Source: Edwardsiella ictaluri ATCC 33202 (lineage in GTDB: Bacteria > Pseudomonadota > Gammaproteobacteria > Enterobacterales > Enterobacteriaceae). Taken from it: 64,000 nt of DNA. The stretch covers positions 62,001-126,000 of the forward strand of contig NZ_AFJI01000100.1 in the NCBI RefSeq assembly GCF_000264785.1, given 5' to 3'. Below the pieces are notes generated by a model, which made no database searches, was not told where the DNA came from, and saw only the letters and a program-made list of their open reading frames with translations. The translations under genes and the position numbers were made by a program. Shown piece after piece: positions 27,915 through 37,450 of the stretch; position 1 is the stretch's first letter; the number at the start of each line of letters is the position of its first letter.

Positions 27915-28941
27915 CTTTATCCACCAGCAGGCTGGCCTGTTTACGGTGTTTTACGATCTCGGTCAGCGGCAGCGGATCTGGCGTAATGGTGCCAATGGTG
28001 TCAGCGATGGTCGGATCCAGCGCAACGTCCTGACGTACCGGATATTCATAGTTGGCGCGGGCATAGCGCTGCTGGGCCTCTGGGGATACCAGATACTCCA
28101 TCAGCTGTACGGCTGCCTGACGATTTGGCGCATGGCGGGCTACGGCGGCGCCGCTGATATTGACGTGGGTGCCACCGCTGGCAAAGGTCGGTCTGATTAC
28201 CTCGATCGCCTCGCCCCACTGGCGGGCATCGCTGCCTGGCTTGGCGTTTTTCAGGTGTCCTACATAGTAGGAGTTGGCGATACCGATATCGCAGATGCCG
28301 CCCAGAATATCGCGCGCCACGTCGCGATCGCCGCCGGTCGGCTTACGCGCCAGATTGGCTTTCAGCGCGCGCAGCCACTGCTCGGTCCTGGCTTCGCCCT
28401 GGTGGGCGATCATCGCTGCCACCAGCGCGGTATTATAGGGATGCTGTCCCGATCGCATGCAAATGCGATGGTGCCACTCCGGCTTGGCCAGATCCTGATA
28501 CTGCAGTGTGCGGCCAGGCAGATCCTTGGCGATGTAGAGTACACGGGCGCGCATCGATAGTGCGAACCATTGGTTGTCGTCGCCGCGCAGGTTAGCGGGG
28601 ATGGCCTGGGTCAGTACCGCAGAGTCGACGGGCTGGGTGACCCCCGCCTCGACCAGGTCCAGCAGGTTACCGGCGTCGACGGTCATCAGCAGATCGGCCG
28701 GTGAGTTGGCACCTTCGGCTTTCAGTCGCTCCAGCATCCCATCCTTAATATAGACGGTGTTGACCCGTACGCCGCTCTGCTGTGTCCATCCCTCCAGTAG
28801 CGGCTTGATCAGGCCCGGCTCCCGGGTGGTATATAGCGTTAGGGAGCCGTCAGCGGCGGCGGGCAGAGCGCTAAGGCTAAACAGCAGGCCAGCGGCACCG
28901 AGCCGCAGCCAGGCGGTAACGGCGGTGGATAAGCTACGCAT
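27898..28941 (-). CDS. fbpA: Periplasmic ferric iron-binding protein (FbpA/FutA-like)
   Basis: About 347 residues from the second of two adjacent ATGs. Signal peptide to about residue 30 (LGAAGLLFSLSALPAAADG). The mature protein has LTLYTTREPGL, DLLMTVDAGNLLDLVEAGV, CDIGIANSYYVGHL with the paired iron-binding tyrosines, and MEYLVSPEAQQRYA. It captures Fe3+ in the periplasm. First gene of fbpABC; a Fur box lies about 65 bases upstream. Confidence 0.92.
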   Translation of the reverse strand: MRSLSTAVTAWLRLGAAGLLFSLSALPAAADGSLTLYTTREPGLIKPLLEGWTQQSGVRVNTVYIKDGMLERLKAEGANSPADLLMTVDAGNLLDLVEAGVTQPVDSAVLTQAIPANLRGDDNQWFALSMRARVLYIAKDLPGRTLQYQDLAKPEWHHRICMRSGQHPYNTALVAAMIAHQGEARTEQWLRALKANLARKPTGGDRDVARDILGGICDIGIANSYYVGHLKNAKPGSDARQWGEAIEVIRPTFASGGTHVNISGAAVARHAPNRQAAVQLMEYLVSPEAQQRYARANYEYPVRQDVALDPTIADTIGTITPDPLPLTEIVKHRKQASLLVDKVGFDQ

Positions 28942-29006
28942 CATCGGTTTTTCTCCTGGTCAGCGGGCCAGCGCACGATGTTCGGCACTGCCCTGGGGAT
29001 AAAATA

Positions 29007-29025
29007 CTAAATGATAATCACTTTT
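29007..29025 (-). promoter_or_regulatory. Fur box upstream of fbpABC
   Basis: The core ATGATAATCA at 29011-29020 matches ten of ten central positions of the Fur consensus (GATAATGATAATCATTATC), with AT-rich flanks. It lies just upstream of the iron operon and 65-85 bases from the fbpA start, so iron repression is expected. Confidence 0.75.
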
Positions 29026-29090
29026 AATTTCAATTTAATTCTGTTTACCATGATCGGCCGAGGGATGGGGATGCTGCGGGGGGAAATGCT

Positions 29091-29116
29091 AAAAAAACCG
29101 CCCTGGATGGGCGGTT
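29091..29116 (-). terminator. emrB terminator
   Basis: On the minus strand ACCGCCC, a 4-base loop and GGGCGGT are followed by a run of seven T (A at 29091-29097), shortly after the emrB stop. Confidence 0.85.
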
Positions 29117-29142
29117 GAGAGAGAGATTGCAGGTGCGTTGGG

Positions 29143-30684
29143 TCAGTGGGCGCCGCCGCTGTCGCCTGCGCTGGAGAAGGGGGGCTTGGCGAACCAAATC
29201 AATATCAGCAGCACCAGAAAGACGCCGGCAGCGGCCCAAAAGATCTCGTTTGCCGAGATGATCAGACCCTGGGCGGTGATGTCCTGGGCTATCAGCGCGG
29301 AGGCCTGGTGGCTGTTCAGCCCCAGTTTTTCCATTTCGCCATAGGCCTGCTGGGCGATGGGATTATAAGGGGTGATCGACTCGGTTAGGTGGGTATGGTG
29401 CAGCGCCTCGCGGCGGGTCCACAGCGTAGTGGTGATCGAAACCCCGATCGAGCCTGCCAGGGTACGGCAGAAGTTGCTCAGACTGGAGGCTGCTGCAATG
29501 CGTTCCGGCGGCAGACCGGACAGGCTGATGGTGGTCAGCGGCATAAAGAAGCAGGCTACGGCAAACCCCTGGACAAACTGCGGCCAGGCTGAGGCGCCAA
29601 AGTCCATCCCCGGTTCAAAGCTGTAGGCACGCCAGTAGAAACAGACGGCATACATGATGAAGCTGAAGGTGACCAGTCGCCGCATATCGAGCCGGGCACC
29701 GAAGCGTCCGATGATCGGGGAGAGCAGTACCGGAATTAGCCCTACTGGTGCCGAGGCCAGCCCGGCCCAGGTAGCGGTATAGCCGTACACCTCCTGCAGC
29801 AGCAGTGGCAGCAGCACGATGGCGCCAAAGTAGAACATATAGGCCAGGCTGATGCTCAGGACGCCGATGGTAAAATTGCGGATTTTAAACAGCGAGAGAT
29901 CCACCACCGGGTGATCGTCTGTCATCTCCCAGATTAGCAGGAAGATCAGTGACACCACGGCGACCACCGTCAGCAGGATGATCTCCGAGGAGTTAAACCA
30001 GTCCAGCTCTTTGCCTTTATCCAGCATCACCTGTAGACAGCCGACCCCCAGCGCCAGCAGGATCAGACCGACGGTATCGATCGGTTTATGCTCTATGCGC
30101 GTCTCCCGCCCTTTCAGGGTCGACATGCTTACCAGCACCACGCCGATCCCCAGAGGCACGTTGATAAAAAAGATCCAGCCCCAGTGGTAGTTATCGCTGA
30201 TATAGCCGCCGAGTATGGGCCCACAGATCGGGGCGACGATCACCGTCATCGACCAGAGGGCCAGCGCCATATTGCGTTTGGCGGGGGGATAGTTACCGAG
30301 CAGCAGGCTCTGGGAGAGCGGGATCAGCGGCCCGGCAACCAGTCCCTGCAGCACGCGGAACAGGATCAGCATCTCCAGGCTTTGGGAAACTCCGCACAGC
30401 CATGAGGTCAGAGCGAAGAGCCCGGTTGACCACAGAAACAGCCGTACCTCGCCAAAGCGTTTGGCCAGCCATCCGGTGATAGGAATCGAGATGGCGTTGG
30501 CCACCCCAAACGAGGTGATAACCCAGGTTCCCTGGGAGTTGGAGGCGCCCAGGTTTCCGGAGATCGTCGGGATAGCCACGTTGGCAATCGTGGAGTCCAG
30601 CACCTGCATGAAGGTGGCCATCGACAGCGCGATGGTCATCCATGCAAGTTTGGCTCCCTCAAGTGGTTTTTGTTGCACAGTCAC
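29143..30684 (-). CDS. emrB: Multidrug efflux MFS transporter EmrB
   Basis: A 513-residue DHA2-family protein with 14 hydrophobic segments. Motifs: MATFMQVLDSTIANVAIPTISGN (TM1), GWLAKRFGEVRLF (motif A), LQGLVAGPLIPLSQSLLLGNYPP and ALWSMTVIVAPICGPILGGYIS (motif C). It pairs with EmrA and TolC to export hydrophobic compounds and uncouplers. Eleven bases separate it from emrA. Same order as E. coli. Confidence 0.95.
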   Translation of the reverse strand: MTVQQKPLEGAKLAWMTIALSMATFMQVLDSTIANVAIPTISGNLGASNSQGTWVITSFGVANAISIPITGWLAKRFGEVRLFLWSTGLFALTSWLCGVSQSLEMLILFRVLQGLVAGPLIPLSQSLLLGNYPPAKRNMALALWSMTVIVAPICGPILGGYISDNYHWGWIFFINVPLGIGVVLVSMSTLKGRETRIEHKPIDTVGLILLALGVGCLQVMLDKGKELDWFNSSEIILLTVVAVVSLIFLLIWEMTDDHPVVDLSLFKIRNFTIGVLSISLAYMFYFGAIVLLPLLLQEVYGYTATWAGLASAPVGLIPVLLSPIIGRFGARLDMRRLVTFSFIMYAVCFYWRAYSFEPGMDFGASAWPQFVQGFAVACFFMPLTTISLSGLPPERIAAASSLSNFCRTLAGSIGVSITTTLWTRREALHHTHLTESITPYNPIAQQAYGEMEKLGLNSHQASALIAQDITAQGLIISANEIFWAAAGVFLVLLILIWFAKPPFSSAGDSGGAH

Positions 30685-30695
30685 CTCGGCGCAGA

Positions 30696-31874
30696 TTAAG
30701 CGGCGTTGGCCTGGATGATCCCGGCGATCTCGCGATTCACCGGTGCCAGGTCCAGTGTCAGTACATTGCTCTGGTAGGCTGGCGTCTTACGCACCTGCTG
30801 GGCCAGTACCTCGCCGCGGATATCGGCAGTGTCGACGGTGACCAACGTGGAAAGCCCGATGCGCAGCGGATACTGCGCCAGTTGCTGAGGATCAAGCTCA
30901 ATGCGTACCGGCAGGCGCTGTACGACCTTGATCCAGTTGCCGGTGGCGTTCTGTGCCGGCAGCAGAGAGAAGGCGCTGCCGGTGCCCATATCCAGACCGG
31001 CCACTTTACCTTTAAAGACCACGCCGTCGCCGTACATATCGCTGACGACGGTGGCCGGTTGGCCGATACGCATATTGGCCAGCTGGGTCTCTTTAAAATT
31101 GGCATCTACCCACATCTGACTGGCAGGAACAATGGCCATCAGCGGTGTGTTGGGGCTGATTTGAGCGCCGACCTGTACACTACGCTGGGAGACATAGCCG
31201 GTCACCGGGCTGCGGATCTGGGTACGCTCCAGCGCCAGCCAGGCGTCGCGCACCTGAGCGGCGGCCTGCAGCACGACCGGCTGTTTTTCCAGCGGAGTAT
31301 TCAGGATTAGCGCCTGATTGGCGTTGTACTGCTGGATAGCGACGTCCAGCGCGGCACGGGCGCTCTCCATGGCGTCCTGCGCATGCTGTAACTCTTCGCG
31401 GCCAATGGCGCCGGAGCGGCTCAGTGCCAGGCGGCGCTGGTAGTCGTTGCTGGCTTTGCTCAGCGCTACCTGACTCACCGCGATGTTGGCCTGGTACTGT
31501 TTGGCGTTAACCATCAGCTGGTGGGTTTGGCGCACACTGTTGGCCAGTGCGGTTTTCGCCCGCTCATAGGCCTGCTGGGCATCGGTTTTATCCAGTGTGA
31601 CCAGGGTATCGCCAGCCCTCACCAGATCGGTGCCTTCAAAGTTGACCCGGGTCACGCTGCCGGAGACCTGAGCGTTGATCTGTACACGGTTACCGGTGAC
31701 ATAGGCATCGTCGGTCTCTTGATGGTAACGCAGAACGATAAACCAATAGACCAGGTAGGCAGCGGCGATCAGGATGAACACGCTGGTCATCCCTAGCATC
31801 CAGGTTTTACGCTGTTTCTTTTTATTATTGGGTGCAGGCTGCTGGGTTGCCTGTGTCGCCAGGTTTTCACTCAT
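30696..31874 (-). CDS. emrA: Membrane fusion protein EmrA
   Basis: A 392-residue adaptor: a cytoplasmic tail, one membrane helix at about 28-48 (MLGMTSVFILIAAAYLVYWFIVL), a split biotinyl/lipoyl-like domain (VTGNRVQINAQVSGSVTRVN, IRSPVTGYVSQRSVQVG), a long coiled-coil hairpin at about 110-210 and a C-terminal beta-barrel. It bridges EmrB to TolC. Co-transcribed with emrB; 345 bases separate it from mprA. Confidence 0.94.
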   Translation of the reverse strand: MSENLATQATQQPAPNNKKKQRKTWMLGMTSVFILIAAAYLVYWFIVLRYHQETDDAYVTGNRVQINAQVSGSVTRVNFEGTDLVRAGDTLVTLDKTDAQQAYERAKTALANSVRQTHQLMVNAKQYQANIAVSQVALSKASNDYQRRLALSRSGAIGREELQHAQDAMESARAALDVAIQQYNANQALILNTPLEKQPVVLQAAAQVRDAWLALERTQIRSPVTGYVSQRSVQVGAQISPNTPLMAIVPASQMWVDANFKETQLANMRIGQPATVVSDMYGDGVVFKGKVAGLDMGTGSAFSLLPAQNATGNWIKVVQRLPVRIELDPQQLAQYPLRIGLSTLVTVDTADIRGEVLAQQVRKTPAYQSNVLTLDLAPVNREIAGIIQANAA

Positions 31875-32219
31875 GGTGTTTCTCCATATTTCCTTTTGGA
31901 ACCATAGTCATATAATGGATAGTTCAATCGAATTCTCCCCGCTGCCGTACGCTGGCAACCACTGCAGCCGTGCCGTCGGCGTTGGGCTGCATCAGATAGT
32001 GGGCAGAGGAATAAAAAGGTAGACCGTCTTAGCCGCGCATTGAAACAGACACTGATACACATCGTTTAGTGGATACGTGCGCTGTATGGTCAGAGTAAAA
32101 GAGCGGTTGTATGTTCTGGATGGCGGGCCAGACCGCGCGTCGTTCGGAGTAGCCCAGGGGCTGGCGATACAAACGCGCGATCTTCTAGGTAACGGTAAGC
32201 ATAATTTCAGGTGAATGGC
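31875..32219. other. Intergenic region mprA-emrA
   Basis: No credible gene. In E. coli mprA and emrA are separated by a shorter gap and share a promoter; the 345 bases here may hold a separate emrAB promoter. No MprA site could be recognised with confidence. Confidence 0.4.
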
Positions 32220-32738
32220 TTACTGTGGCAATCCGGACTGCTCCATATCTTCAATGCGTGATAACAGCTTACGCGTCAACATCTCCAACTGTTGCTGCTC
32301 CTCCTGAGTCAACGTTGCCCATAAGAAGTGTAGACACTTATGCTGTGGCGGAAGGATCTCAGCTAGAAACGCCCTGCCAGCCTCCGTCAGATGCAGATGT
32401 AGGCAGCGGCGATCGTTGTCGCTTTCGCGGCGCTCAATCCAGCCGCGTCTCTCCAGCTCATCTGCGATACGGGTCGCGTTGGTACGTGATGATCCCAGCG
32501 CCGCGCTCAGCTCAGAGGGTTGAATACTATAGTCTTCCTGCGCATCCAGCGTAATCATCGCCATGAACAGCGTTTCATTAATCCCTTGTTCTTTCAGCAT
32601 CTTGTTGCGATTTTCCAGCAACTTATTCTGCATATGCATACACAGGCGGGTCAGCAGGATCTCCTGATAGGGAAAATCCAGCTGCCGCTTAGCGCGCTGC
32701 TTTAGCATCTCTTCGATTTGAGCGATAGAACGTGGCAT
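32220..32738 (-). CDS. mprA: MarR-family repressor MprA (EmrR)
   Basis: A 172-residue winged-helix regulator. The stretches [33 protein letters not shown] and [20 protein letters not shown] (recognition helix), followed by [16 protein letters not shown] (wing), are nearly those of E. coli MprA. It represses emrAB and is released by ligands such as uncouplers. It lies upstream of emrAB in the same direction. Confidence 0.95.
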   Translation of the reverse strand: MPRSIAQIEEMLKQRAKRQLDFPYQEILLTRLCMHMQNKLLENRNKMLKEQGINETLFMAMITLDAQEDYSIQPSELSAALGSSRTNATRIADELERRGWIERRESDNDRRCLHLHLTEAGRAFLAEILPPQHKCLHFLWATLTQEEQQQLEMLTRKLLSRIEDMEQSGLPQ

Positions 32739-33340
32739 TGGATAATGACCTCATTAGTTTCGTTGGGTATAGTAACTTCAGTTATCAGTGTTGTAAACGG
32801 TGTTTTTGCGAAAAAAGCTAAGCCGCGTGCTAATAAATTTAATGATGAAATTATAATGGAATTAATGATTTTTTTTAATGCTATGCTGTGCAAAAGAGCA
32901 CTGAGGCTACCCTGGCCGCGCTGCGGATACGGTAGCGCGGCCGGGCGAAAGCTGTCTGCCGAGCGGAGTGGGAAGTGTGCGTGTGAGCTATACATTTTTT
33001 CACTATTATTGAGTTAGGCCAGTAACTCTTTATTTTTATAAAAAATGTCCTTACTGATGGCGTCGGCGCGATAGACCGACACAGGTATCCGCCGTGGACG
33101 CCTGGGTATTGCACAGCAGTCATGGCCATGACTGCTGTGTCGGTTCAGGGAGCCATGCCAACGGGAAGCTGGTACGCCGCAGTGTGGCGTAATTGCCTCG
33201 CCCGAGAAAAAACGCACGGGTTGAACCATATCGTTAATTAGTTAGTGTGAGAATGGAAAATTCATGCTTTTAATATGCAACAGATTACATGTCAGATTTG
33301 TGATATGTGCCGCAAGAAACGTTAACGCCCCTTATTATAG
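32739..33340. other. 602-base intergenic region with two strong inverted repeats
   Basis: AT-rich upstream of mprA, then two structures: GGCCGCGCT/AGCGCGGCC (32914-32942, 11-base loop) and a perfect 28-base palindrome at 33112-33139. No conserved protein frame is evident. A small RNA or regulatory site is possible but unproven. Confidence 0.45.
33112..33139. repeat. Perfect 28-base palindrome
   Basis: CACAGCAGTCATGG (33112-33125) is followed at once by its exact reverse complement. A second, outer pair, ACCGACACA at about 33075-33083 and TGTGTCGGT at 33136-33144, overlaps it. It could be a dimeric operator or alternative RNA stems. Confidence 0.7.
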
Positions 33341-33826
33341 TCAACGGAAATGGTCAAGGATGTAGATATTATCACCATTTTCTTCTGCTCCTTGGGCCTG
33401 CTGTGCAAAAAAGTGCTGATAGTATAGGCGGAATGCCAACATTTCATCTGTATCAGGCTCCAGGTCACGTAAAAAATCGAGCGTAAGATGCACCTGATGC
33501 GTGCTGATATCGGCGTTAAAACCGGTCTTACGTAGAAGCGTGCGCCAGTACCGTAGGTTGTCGTCATCACCGTTAACGATAAACGTTTGATAGATGAGTA
33601 ACACAATTGCGCCATTATTGAGGTGAGATTCACCTCCACACTGCAGATAGCGAACAAACGCCTCCCCTTGCGTCTTCCCCATTTGGCTGAGCAGCGACTC
33701 GACGTACACGGGCTCAATGTTCAGACGTTGGGTCAGGCGTTGGCAGGCCCGTCGGGTTGGGGTATTGAGTACGCGGAAGCCGGCGATAAACACCAGTGCC
33801 AGCGTGGCGAGCATTAACCAAATCAT
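33341..33826 (-). CDS. yicN: DUF1198 family membrane protein YicN
   Basis: 161 residues from the ATG at 33824-33826, chosen because GGAG lies 6 bases upstream and the product begins MIWLMLATLALVFIAGFRVL like E. coli YicN; earlier in-frame starts are unsupported. One N-terminal membrane helix is followed by a soluble helical domain (RLNIEPVYVESLLSQMGKTQG, RYLQCGGESHLNNGA). Function unknown. Confidence 0.85.
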   Translation of the reverse strand: MIWLMLATLALVFIAGFRVLNTPTRRACQRLTQRLNIEPVYVESLLSQMGKTQGEAFVRYLQCGGESHLNNGAIVLLIYQTFIVNGDDDNLRYWRTLLRKTGFNADISTHQVHLTLDFLRDLEPDTDEMLAFRLYYQHFFAQQAQGAEENGDNIYILDHFR

Positions 33827-33979
33827 GCCGGTCTCCGGGAGTGACAGTCGCTCCATCATACGGATAAAGCATCGGTTCAGCCAGCGTAGGGGGATATGGG
33901 GTACGCTGTACCCTACGAGAAAGTACCGCACAGGAAAACGGCGCCGCAGAGGGCGCCGTGATAGCGACAATAGACGATC

Positions 33980-34504
33980 TTATGCGTGGCGGCAGGCTTC
34001 AAACAGGAACCAGACACGGCGTTCGGTTTCGTCGATCCAGTTTTCGATCAGGCTGGCGCTGGAGATGTCGTGATACTCATCGCAGACCGCATGGGCAGCG
34101 CGTAACTCAGCGGAGACCTGTTTGTTGTCTTCACACAGTTCGGCCAGCATGTCGATGGGATCGACATACTCAGCATCGTTATCCTTAATACGTTGCATCC
34201 GGGAGATTTCGCCGATGGAATGCAGGGTATTACCGCCAACTTTACGTACGCGTTCAGCAATATCATCGGTCATGGCAAACAGCTGTGCGCTTTGCTCGTC
34301 CAGCAGCAGATGGTAGTCACGGAAATGTGGACCACTCATATGCCAGTGGAAATTCTTGGTTTTCAGGTAAAGGGCAAAAATGTCGGCCAGCAGTGCATTC
34401 ATTGCTGCGCTGATTGCTTTGGTTGCTTCATGGCCCAGATCGGTTGGCGTGGCCAGAGGAAGGCGTTGGCGTGCTTGGACGTCGCTTTTTTTAACCGTGC
34501 TCAT
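33980..34504 (-). CDS. Dps-family ferroxidase / DNA-protection protein
   Basis: A 174-residue ferritin-like protein. Ferroxidase ligands have the Dps spacing: His53 in NFHWHMSGPHF, then His65 and Asp69 in RDYHLLLDEQ. It is clearly different from E. coli Dps in sequence (N-terminus MSTVKKSDVQARQRLPLATP), so it is a separate Dps lineage. It would store iron and quench peroxide chemistry as a dodecamer. Whether the N-terminal Lys/Arg tail binds DNA is unknown. Monocistronic. Confidence 0.87.
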   Translation of the reverse strand: MSTVKKSDVQARQRLPLATPTDLGHEATKAISAAMNALLADIFALYLKTKNFHWHMSGPHFRDYHLLLDEQSAQLFAMTDDIAERVRKVGGNTLHSIGEISRMQRIKDNDAEYVDPIDMLAELCEDNKQVSAELRAAHAVCDEYHDISSASLIENWIDETERRVWFLFEACRHA

Positions 34505-34658
34505 CTTGATCTCCTTAGAATTAGATAATCAAAGCAGCAGTAGTGCTCAGTACCGGTGCAGTATAGATCATTCAACGTCAGTATGGATTTATTTGTAATA
34601 CAAAGAGCTTCAGGCAGATGCGGCCAGTAATCGTTACACGGGTGTAGGGCGCGCGGAC

Positions 34659-35537
34659 CTAAGCGGACCAATGACGACAAAATTCTAGCCATAGATTCAG
34701 GGTGGGGGAGATATACTTGCTGCGCTGCAGGCACAGGGAGAAGCGGCGGCTAAAGCGCTGCTCGCAGGGGAGAATACAGAACTGCCCGGCATACAGCGGC
34801 TGCTCCAGCATGCGGCGGGAAATGAAGGTAATACCCAGATTGTTTTTGACACAGGCCAGGATGGCATCAAAGGCGTCCAGCGATAGCCCCACCTGTGGAT
34901 TATCCAGGTGGGGCGCCATCTGGTGGTCAAAGAATGCCCGGCTGGCTGAACCTGCCTCGCGCAGCAGCCAGCGTTCCAGGCTGAGCTGTGTATAGCTTAG
35001 CGGGCCCCGTCCGGCCAGCGGGTGTTCAAGGCTCGCGACCACTACCATCTCATCCTCCAGCCATGGCTGGCAGATTAATGCCGGGTCGGTAACCGGCCCC
35101 TCCAGCAGCGCCACATCCAGCTCAAATCCGGCCACCATGCCGGCAATACCTTGGGTATTGGCGATGATCGGCAGAGGGAGCCAGCCGTAGCGCAGCTGGA
35201 ATGCGCCGAGCAGCTCCGGCAGCAGATAGCTGCCAATGGTCTTGGTGCAGCCGACCATCAGCCGGGTGTCGCCGTTGCCGTTGTTGAACAGGCCCTCCAC
35301 TCCCTGCATCCGGGTCAGCAGCTCGTCGGCCACCGGCAGTAGGCGTTGTCCTTCATGGTTCAGCAGCAGGCGGGCGTGCTGGCGCTCAAACAGCCGCACT
35401 CCAAGCTGGTTTTCCAACTCACTCAGGGTTTGCGAAAGGGCTCCCTTGGTCATAAACAGCAGCGATGCCGCCTGGGTCAGGGTTCCACTGCGGGCAATGG
35501 CAACAAAGACGCGCAGCTGTTTGAAGGTGATGTTCAT
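34659..35537 (-). CDS. LysR-family transcriptional regulator
   Basis: A 292-residue LTTR. N-terminal helix-turn-helix: FKQLRVFVAIARSGTLTQAA, LFMTKGALSQTLSELENQLGVRLFERQ. The effector domain follows (LMVGCTKTIGSYLLPELL). It is divergent from a TDT-type transporter with about 107 bases between starts, which suggests it regulates that transporter. The ligand is unknown. Confidence 0.85.
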   Translation of the reverse strand: MNITFKQLRVFVAIARSGTLTQAASLLFMTKGALSQTLSELENQLGVRLFERQHARLLLNHEGQRLLPVADELLTRMQGVEGLFNNGNGDTRLMVGCTKTIGSYLLPELLGAFQLRYGWLPLPIIANTQGIAGMVAGFELDVALLEGPVTDPALICQPWLEDEMVVVASLEHPLAGRGPLSYTQLSLERWLLREAGSASRAFFDHQMAPHLDNPQVGLSLDAFDAILACVKNNLGITFISRRMLEQPLYAGQFCILPCEQRFSRRFSLCLQRSKYISPTLNLWLEFCRHWSA

Positions 35538-35644
35538 TGTTTAGTTTTCCTAAACCAGATGTAATAAATTTATTGATTTTTTAAATAATATCCTGTGGCT
35601 ATAGTATGCGCCATAGAAACAATGAAAAAAGTAGAGGTGTTCAG

Positions 35645-36637
35645 GTGTTAAGATTAATTCATCGCAAAGTTCGCAGCATGCCGACGCCGGCGGCTGGATT
35701 GGCTCTGGGTATTGCCAGCATTGGCTGGGGGCTGGAAAATGCATTGCCGCTGCACGGCGTCGGGCAGAATATTGGCGCATTGATCGCCGCAGCGATCCTG
35801 CTGGCGTTGACCGCCCGATTTATTTTTCATCCCGACACCCTGATGCAGGATATTAAGCACCCTGTGGTAGGCAGCATCGTGCCGACCTTTGCCATGGCGA
35901 CAATGGTGGTATCCGTGGCCGTAGGTCACTATTTTCCCCGTGTAGGGCAGGGGCTGTGGTTGGCTGCGGTAGTGGTGCACCTAATCGCGCTGGCGCTGTT
36001 TTTATTCCATCGCGCCCGTGAACCACGTATGCACCATATGGTGCCGAGCTGGTTCGTGCCACCGGTCGGTATCATCGTTGCCGATGTCTGCTGTCCTGGC
36101 GCGGCTTTTATTCCGTTCGCCCAGGTTCTGCTGGTGATAGGGATGGTCAGCTACCTAATCATGCTGCCGCTGATGATTTACCGCTTCATGTTCTGCAATG
36201 AGGTGCCGGATGCAGCGAAGCCGACGATCGCCATTATGGCCGCTCCGGCAAGCCTCTCTCTGGCCGGTTACCTGACCGTCGTTCAGCAGCCATCATTGCT
36301 GATTTGCGCCATTCTGCTAGGGATCGCCCTGTTGATGACGGTGGTGATTTACTGCTCCTTCTTCCGTCTGCTGCAGCTGCCGTTCAGCCCGGGTTATGCA
36401 GCTTTTACTTTCCCGATGGCTATCGGCGCTACCGCGCTGTACAAGATGTCCCATCTGGTTGCCCAGTATCCGGGAGCGGGGGACTACGCGACGCAGCTTC
36501 ACCTGATGGCGACGGTAGAGGTGGCGGTTGCCACGGTGATCATCGCCTATGTCGCCCTGCGTTATGCCCACAATTACTGGCTGCCGGTTCTGCGCCTTAC
36601 CAGCAAGGACGATACAACGTTTAACAACGTGGCTTAA
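35645..36637 (+). CDS. TDT-family (TehA/SLAC1-like) transporter
   Basis: About 330 residues from the GTG at 35645, preferred because AGAGG lies 7 bases upstream; an in-frame start at 35606 has no such site. Ten hydrophobic helices are visible, beginning PTPAAGLALGIASIGWG and including MHHMVPSWFVPPVGIIVADV and FPMAIGATALYKMSHL. This is the TDT family, which includes TehA and the SLAC1 anion channels. The substrate is unknown; an anion or dicarboxylate is likely. A terminator follows at 36771. Confidence 0.8.
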   Translation: MLRLIHRKVRSMPTPAAGLALGIASIGWGLENALPLHGVGQNIGALIAAAILLALTARFIFHPDTLMQDIKHPVVGSIVPTFAMATMVVSVAVGHYFPRVGQGLWLAAVVVHLIALALFLFHRAREPRMHHMVPSWFVPPVGIIVADVCCPGAAFIPFAQVLLVIGMVSYLIMLPLMIYRFMFCNEVPDAAKPTIAIMAAPASLSLAGYLTVVQQPSLLICAILLGIALLMTVVIYCSFFRLLQLPFSPGYAAFTFPMAIGATALYKMSHLVAQYPGAGDYATQLHLMATVEVAVATVIIAYVALRYAHNYWLPVLRLTSKDDTTFNNVA

Positions 36638-36936
36638 AGTGAGGGATATCACATGAAGAGCAGCAGCATTAACGTCGTACCCTTAATGGCCATCGTCCGA
36701 TTTACCGGCTGTGCAGTTTGAGCTTTGTTTCTTTAAGACTGTGATGATTCTGTAAGTGTTCTGTCGTATTCCCCGGCTACTGCGCCGGGGTTTTTTATCG
36801 CTTTCCACGTCCACAGCATCGCCCCAGCTTTTCTATAGTAATAAAGCGAGATCCTCCCGATATCCTGAAGGAGAAAGGCCGTAAATGACTGCGCGTTGCA
36901 GCTGGCGCATTCCTTTGGGCAGGACGCGGTGCTGCT
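36638..36936. other. Gap holding a terminator and no credible gene
   Basis: A 22-codon frame at 36653-36721 (MKSSSINVVPLMAIVRFTGC...) has no convincing ribosome site and is not called. The terminator at 36771 is the only clear signal. Confidence 0.4.
36771..36796 (+). terminator. Rho-independent terminator after the TDT transporter gene
   Basis: CCCCGGC (36771-36777), a short loop, GCCGGGG (36784-36790) and TTTTTT. Confidence 0.85.
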
Positions 36937-37314
36937 TTATATTTCACAGAACCAGAGCATTGGTGCAGATAAGGCCGTACTGTCGGTGACTCTGCCCCAA
37001 AATCCTGCGCCACACCCTGCGTCTGTCAGCCCCATGCTGTCAACCGGCAGCATCGATGACCCGATGTGAGATGTCACCAAGGGTGGATGTTGTAAAATTG
37101 AGTCAACCAAGCCCTGGAATGAAAGATGGAGCACGCACTTCACCATCAGGAGCGTGGTGATAGCCATATCGGTGTCATGACGCGGTCGATCACGACTTGC
37201 AGGCGCCCATGCGGCCATGGCAGATTTATCAGGCCAGACGGCCAGTGAACCACGCTGCCTGAGGGCTTTGTCGTATGCTGGCTCGTTGGTGATTTTAAAC
37301 GTTTGCTTTGCCAC
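36937..37314 (-). pseudogene. IS5-family (IS903-type) transposase remnant
   Basis: The frame starts at a GTG and reads MAKQTFKITNEPAYDKALRQ, RGSLAVWPDKSAMAAW, then MAITTLLMVKCVLHLSFQGLVDSI, all recognisable from IS903-type transposases. Internal segments are deleted and no catalytic core follows. The element end GATTTATTCAACAAGAC lies at about 37372-37388, so the scar covers roughly 36.9-37.4 kb. Confidence 0.82.
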
Positions 37315-37450
37315 AGGAGACCTGATGTCGTGAGGATGCTAGTGATCTGATCCGGAGCTCCGCTCAAAGTGTGATTTATTCAACAAGACTCAACGGGAAC
37401 GCCTTACCACCGGGCGGCGGTAAGGCCGTTTTGTTGGGCTGCTGAGGCAC

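Noticed and set aside
31871..32062. Small minus-strand frame between mprA and emrA
   Set aside because: Arg/Cys-rich composition without recognisable family and no ribosome site.
33014..33229. Minus-strand frames across the 28-base palindrome
   Set aside because: Composition and lack of conserved motifs suggest non-coding DNA; the palindrome itself is the notable signal.
36653..36721. 22-codon frame after the TDT transporter gene
   Set aside because: No good ribosome site, no family resemblance, and it lies in a transcript tail before a terminator.
37401..37433. Stem-loop GCCTTACC/GGTAAGGC as terminator of the hydrolase gene
   Set aside because: On the minus strand, where that gene is read, no T run follows; on the plus strand no gene ends here.
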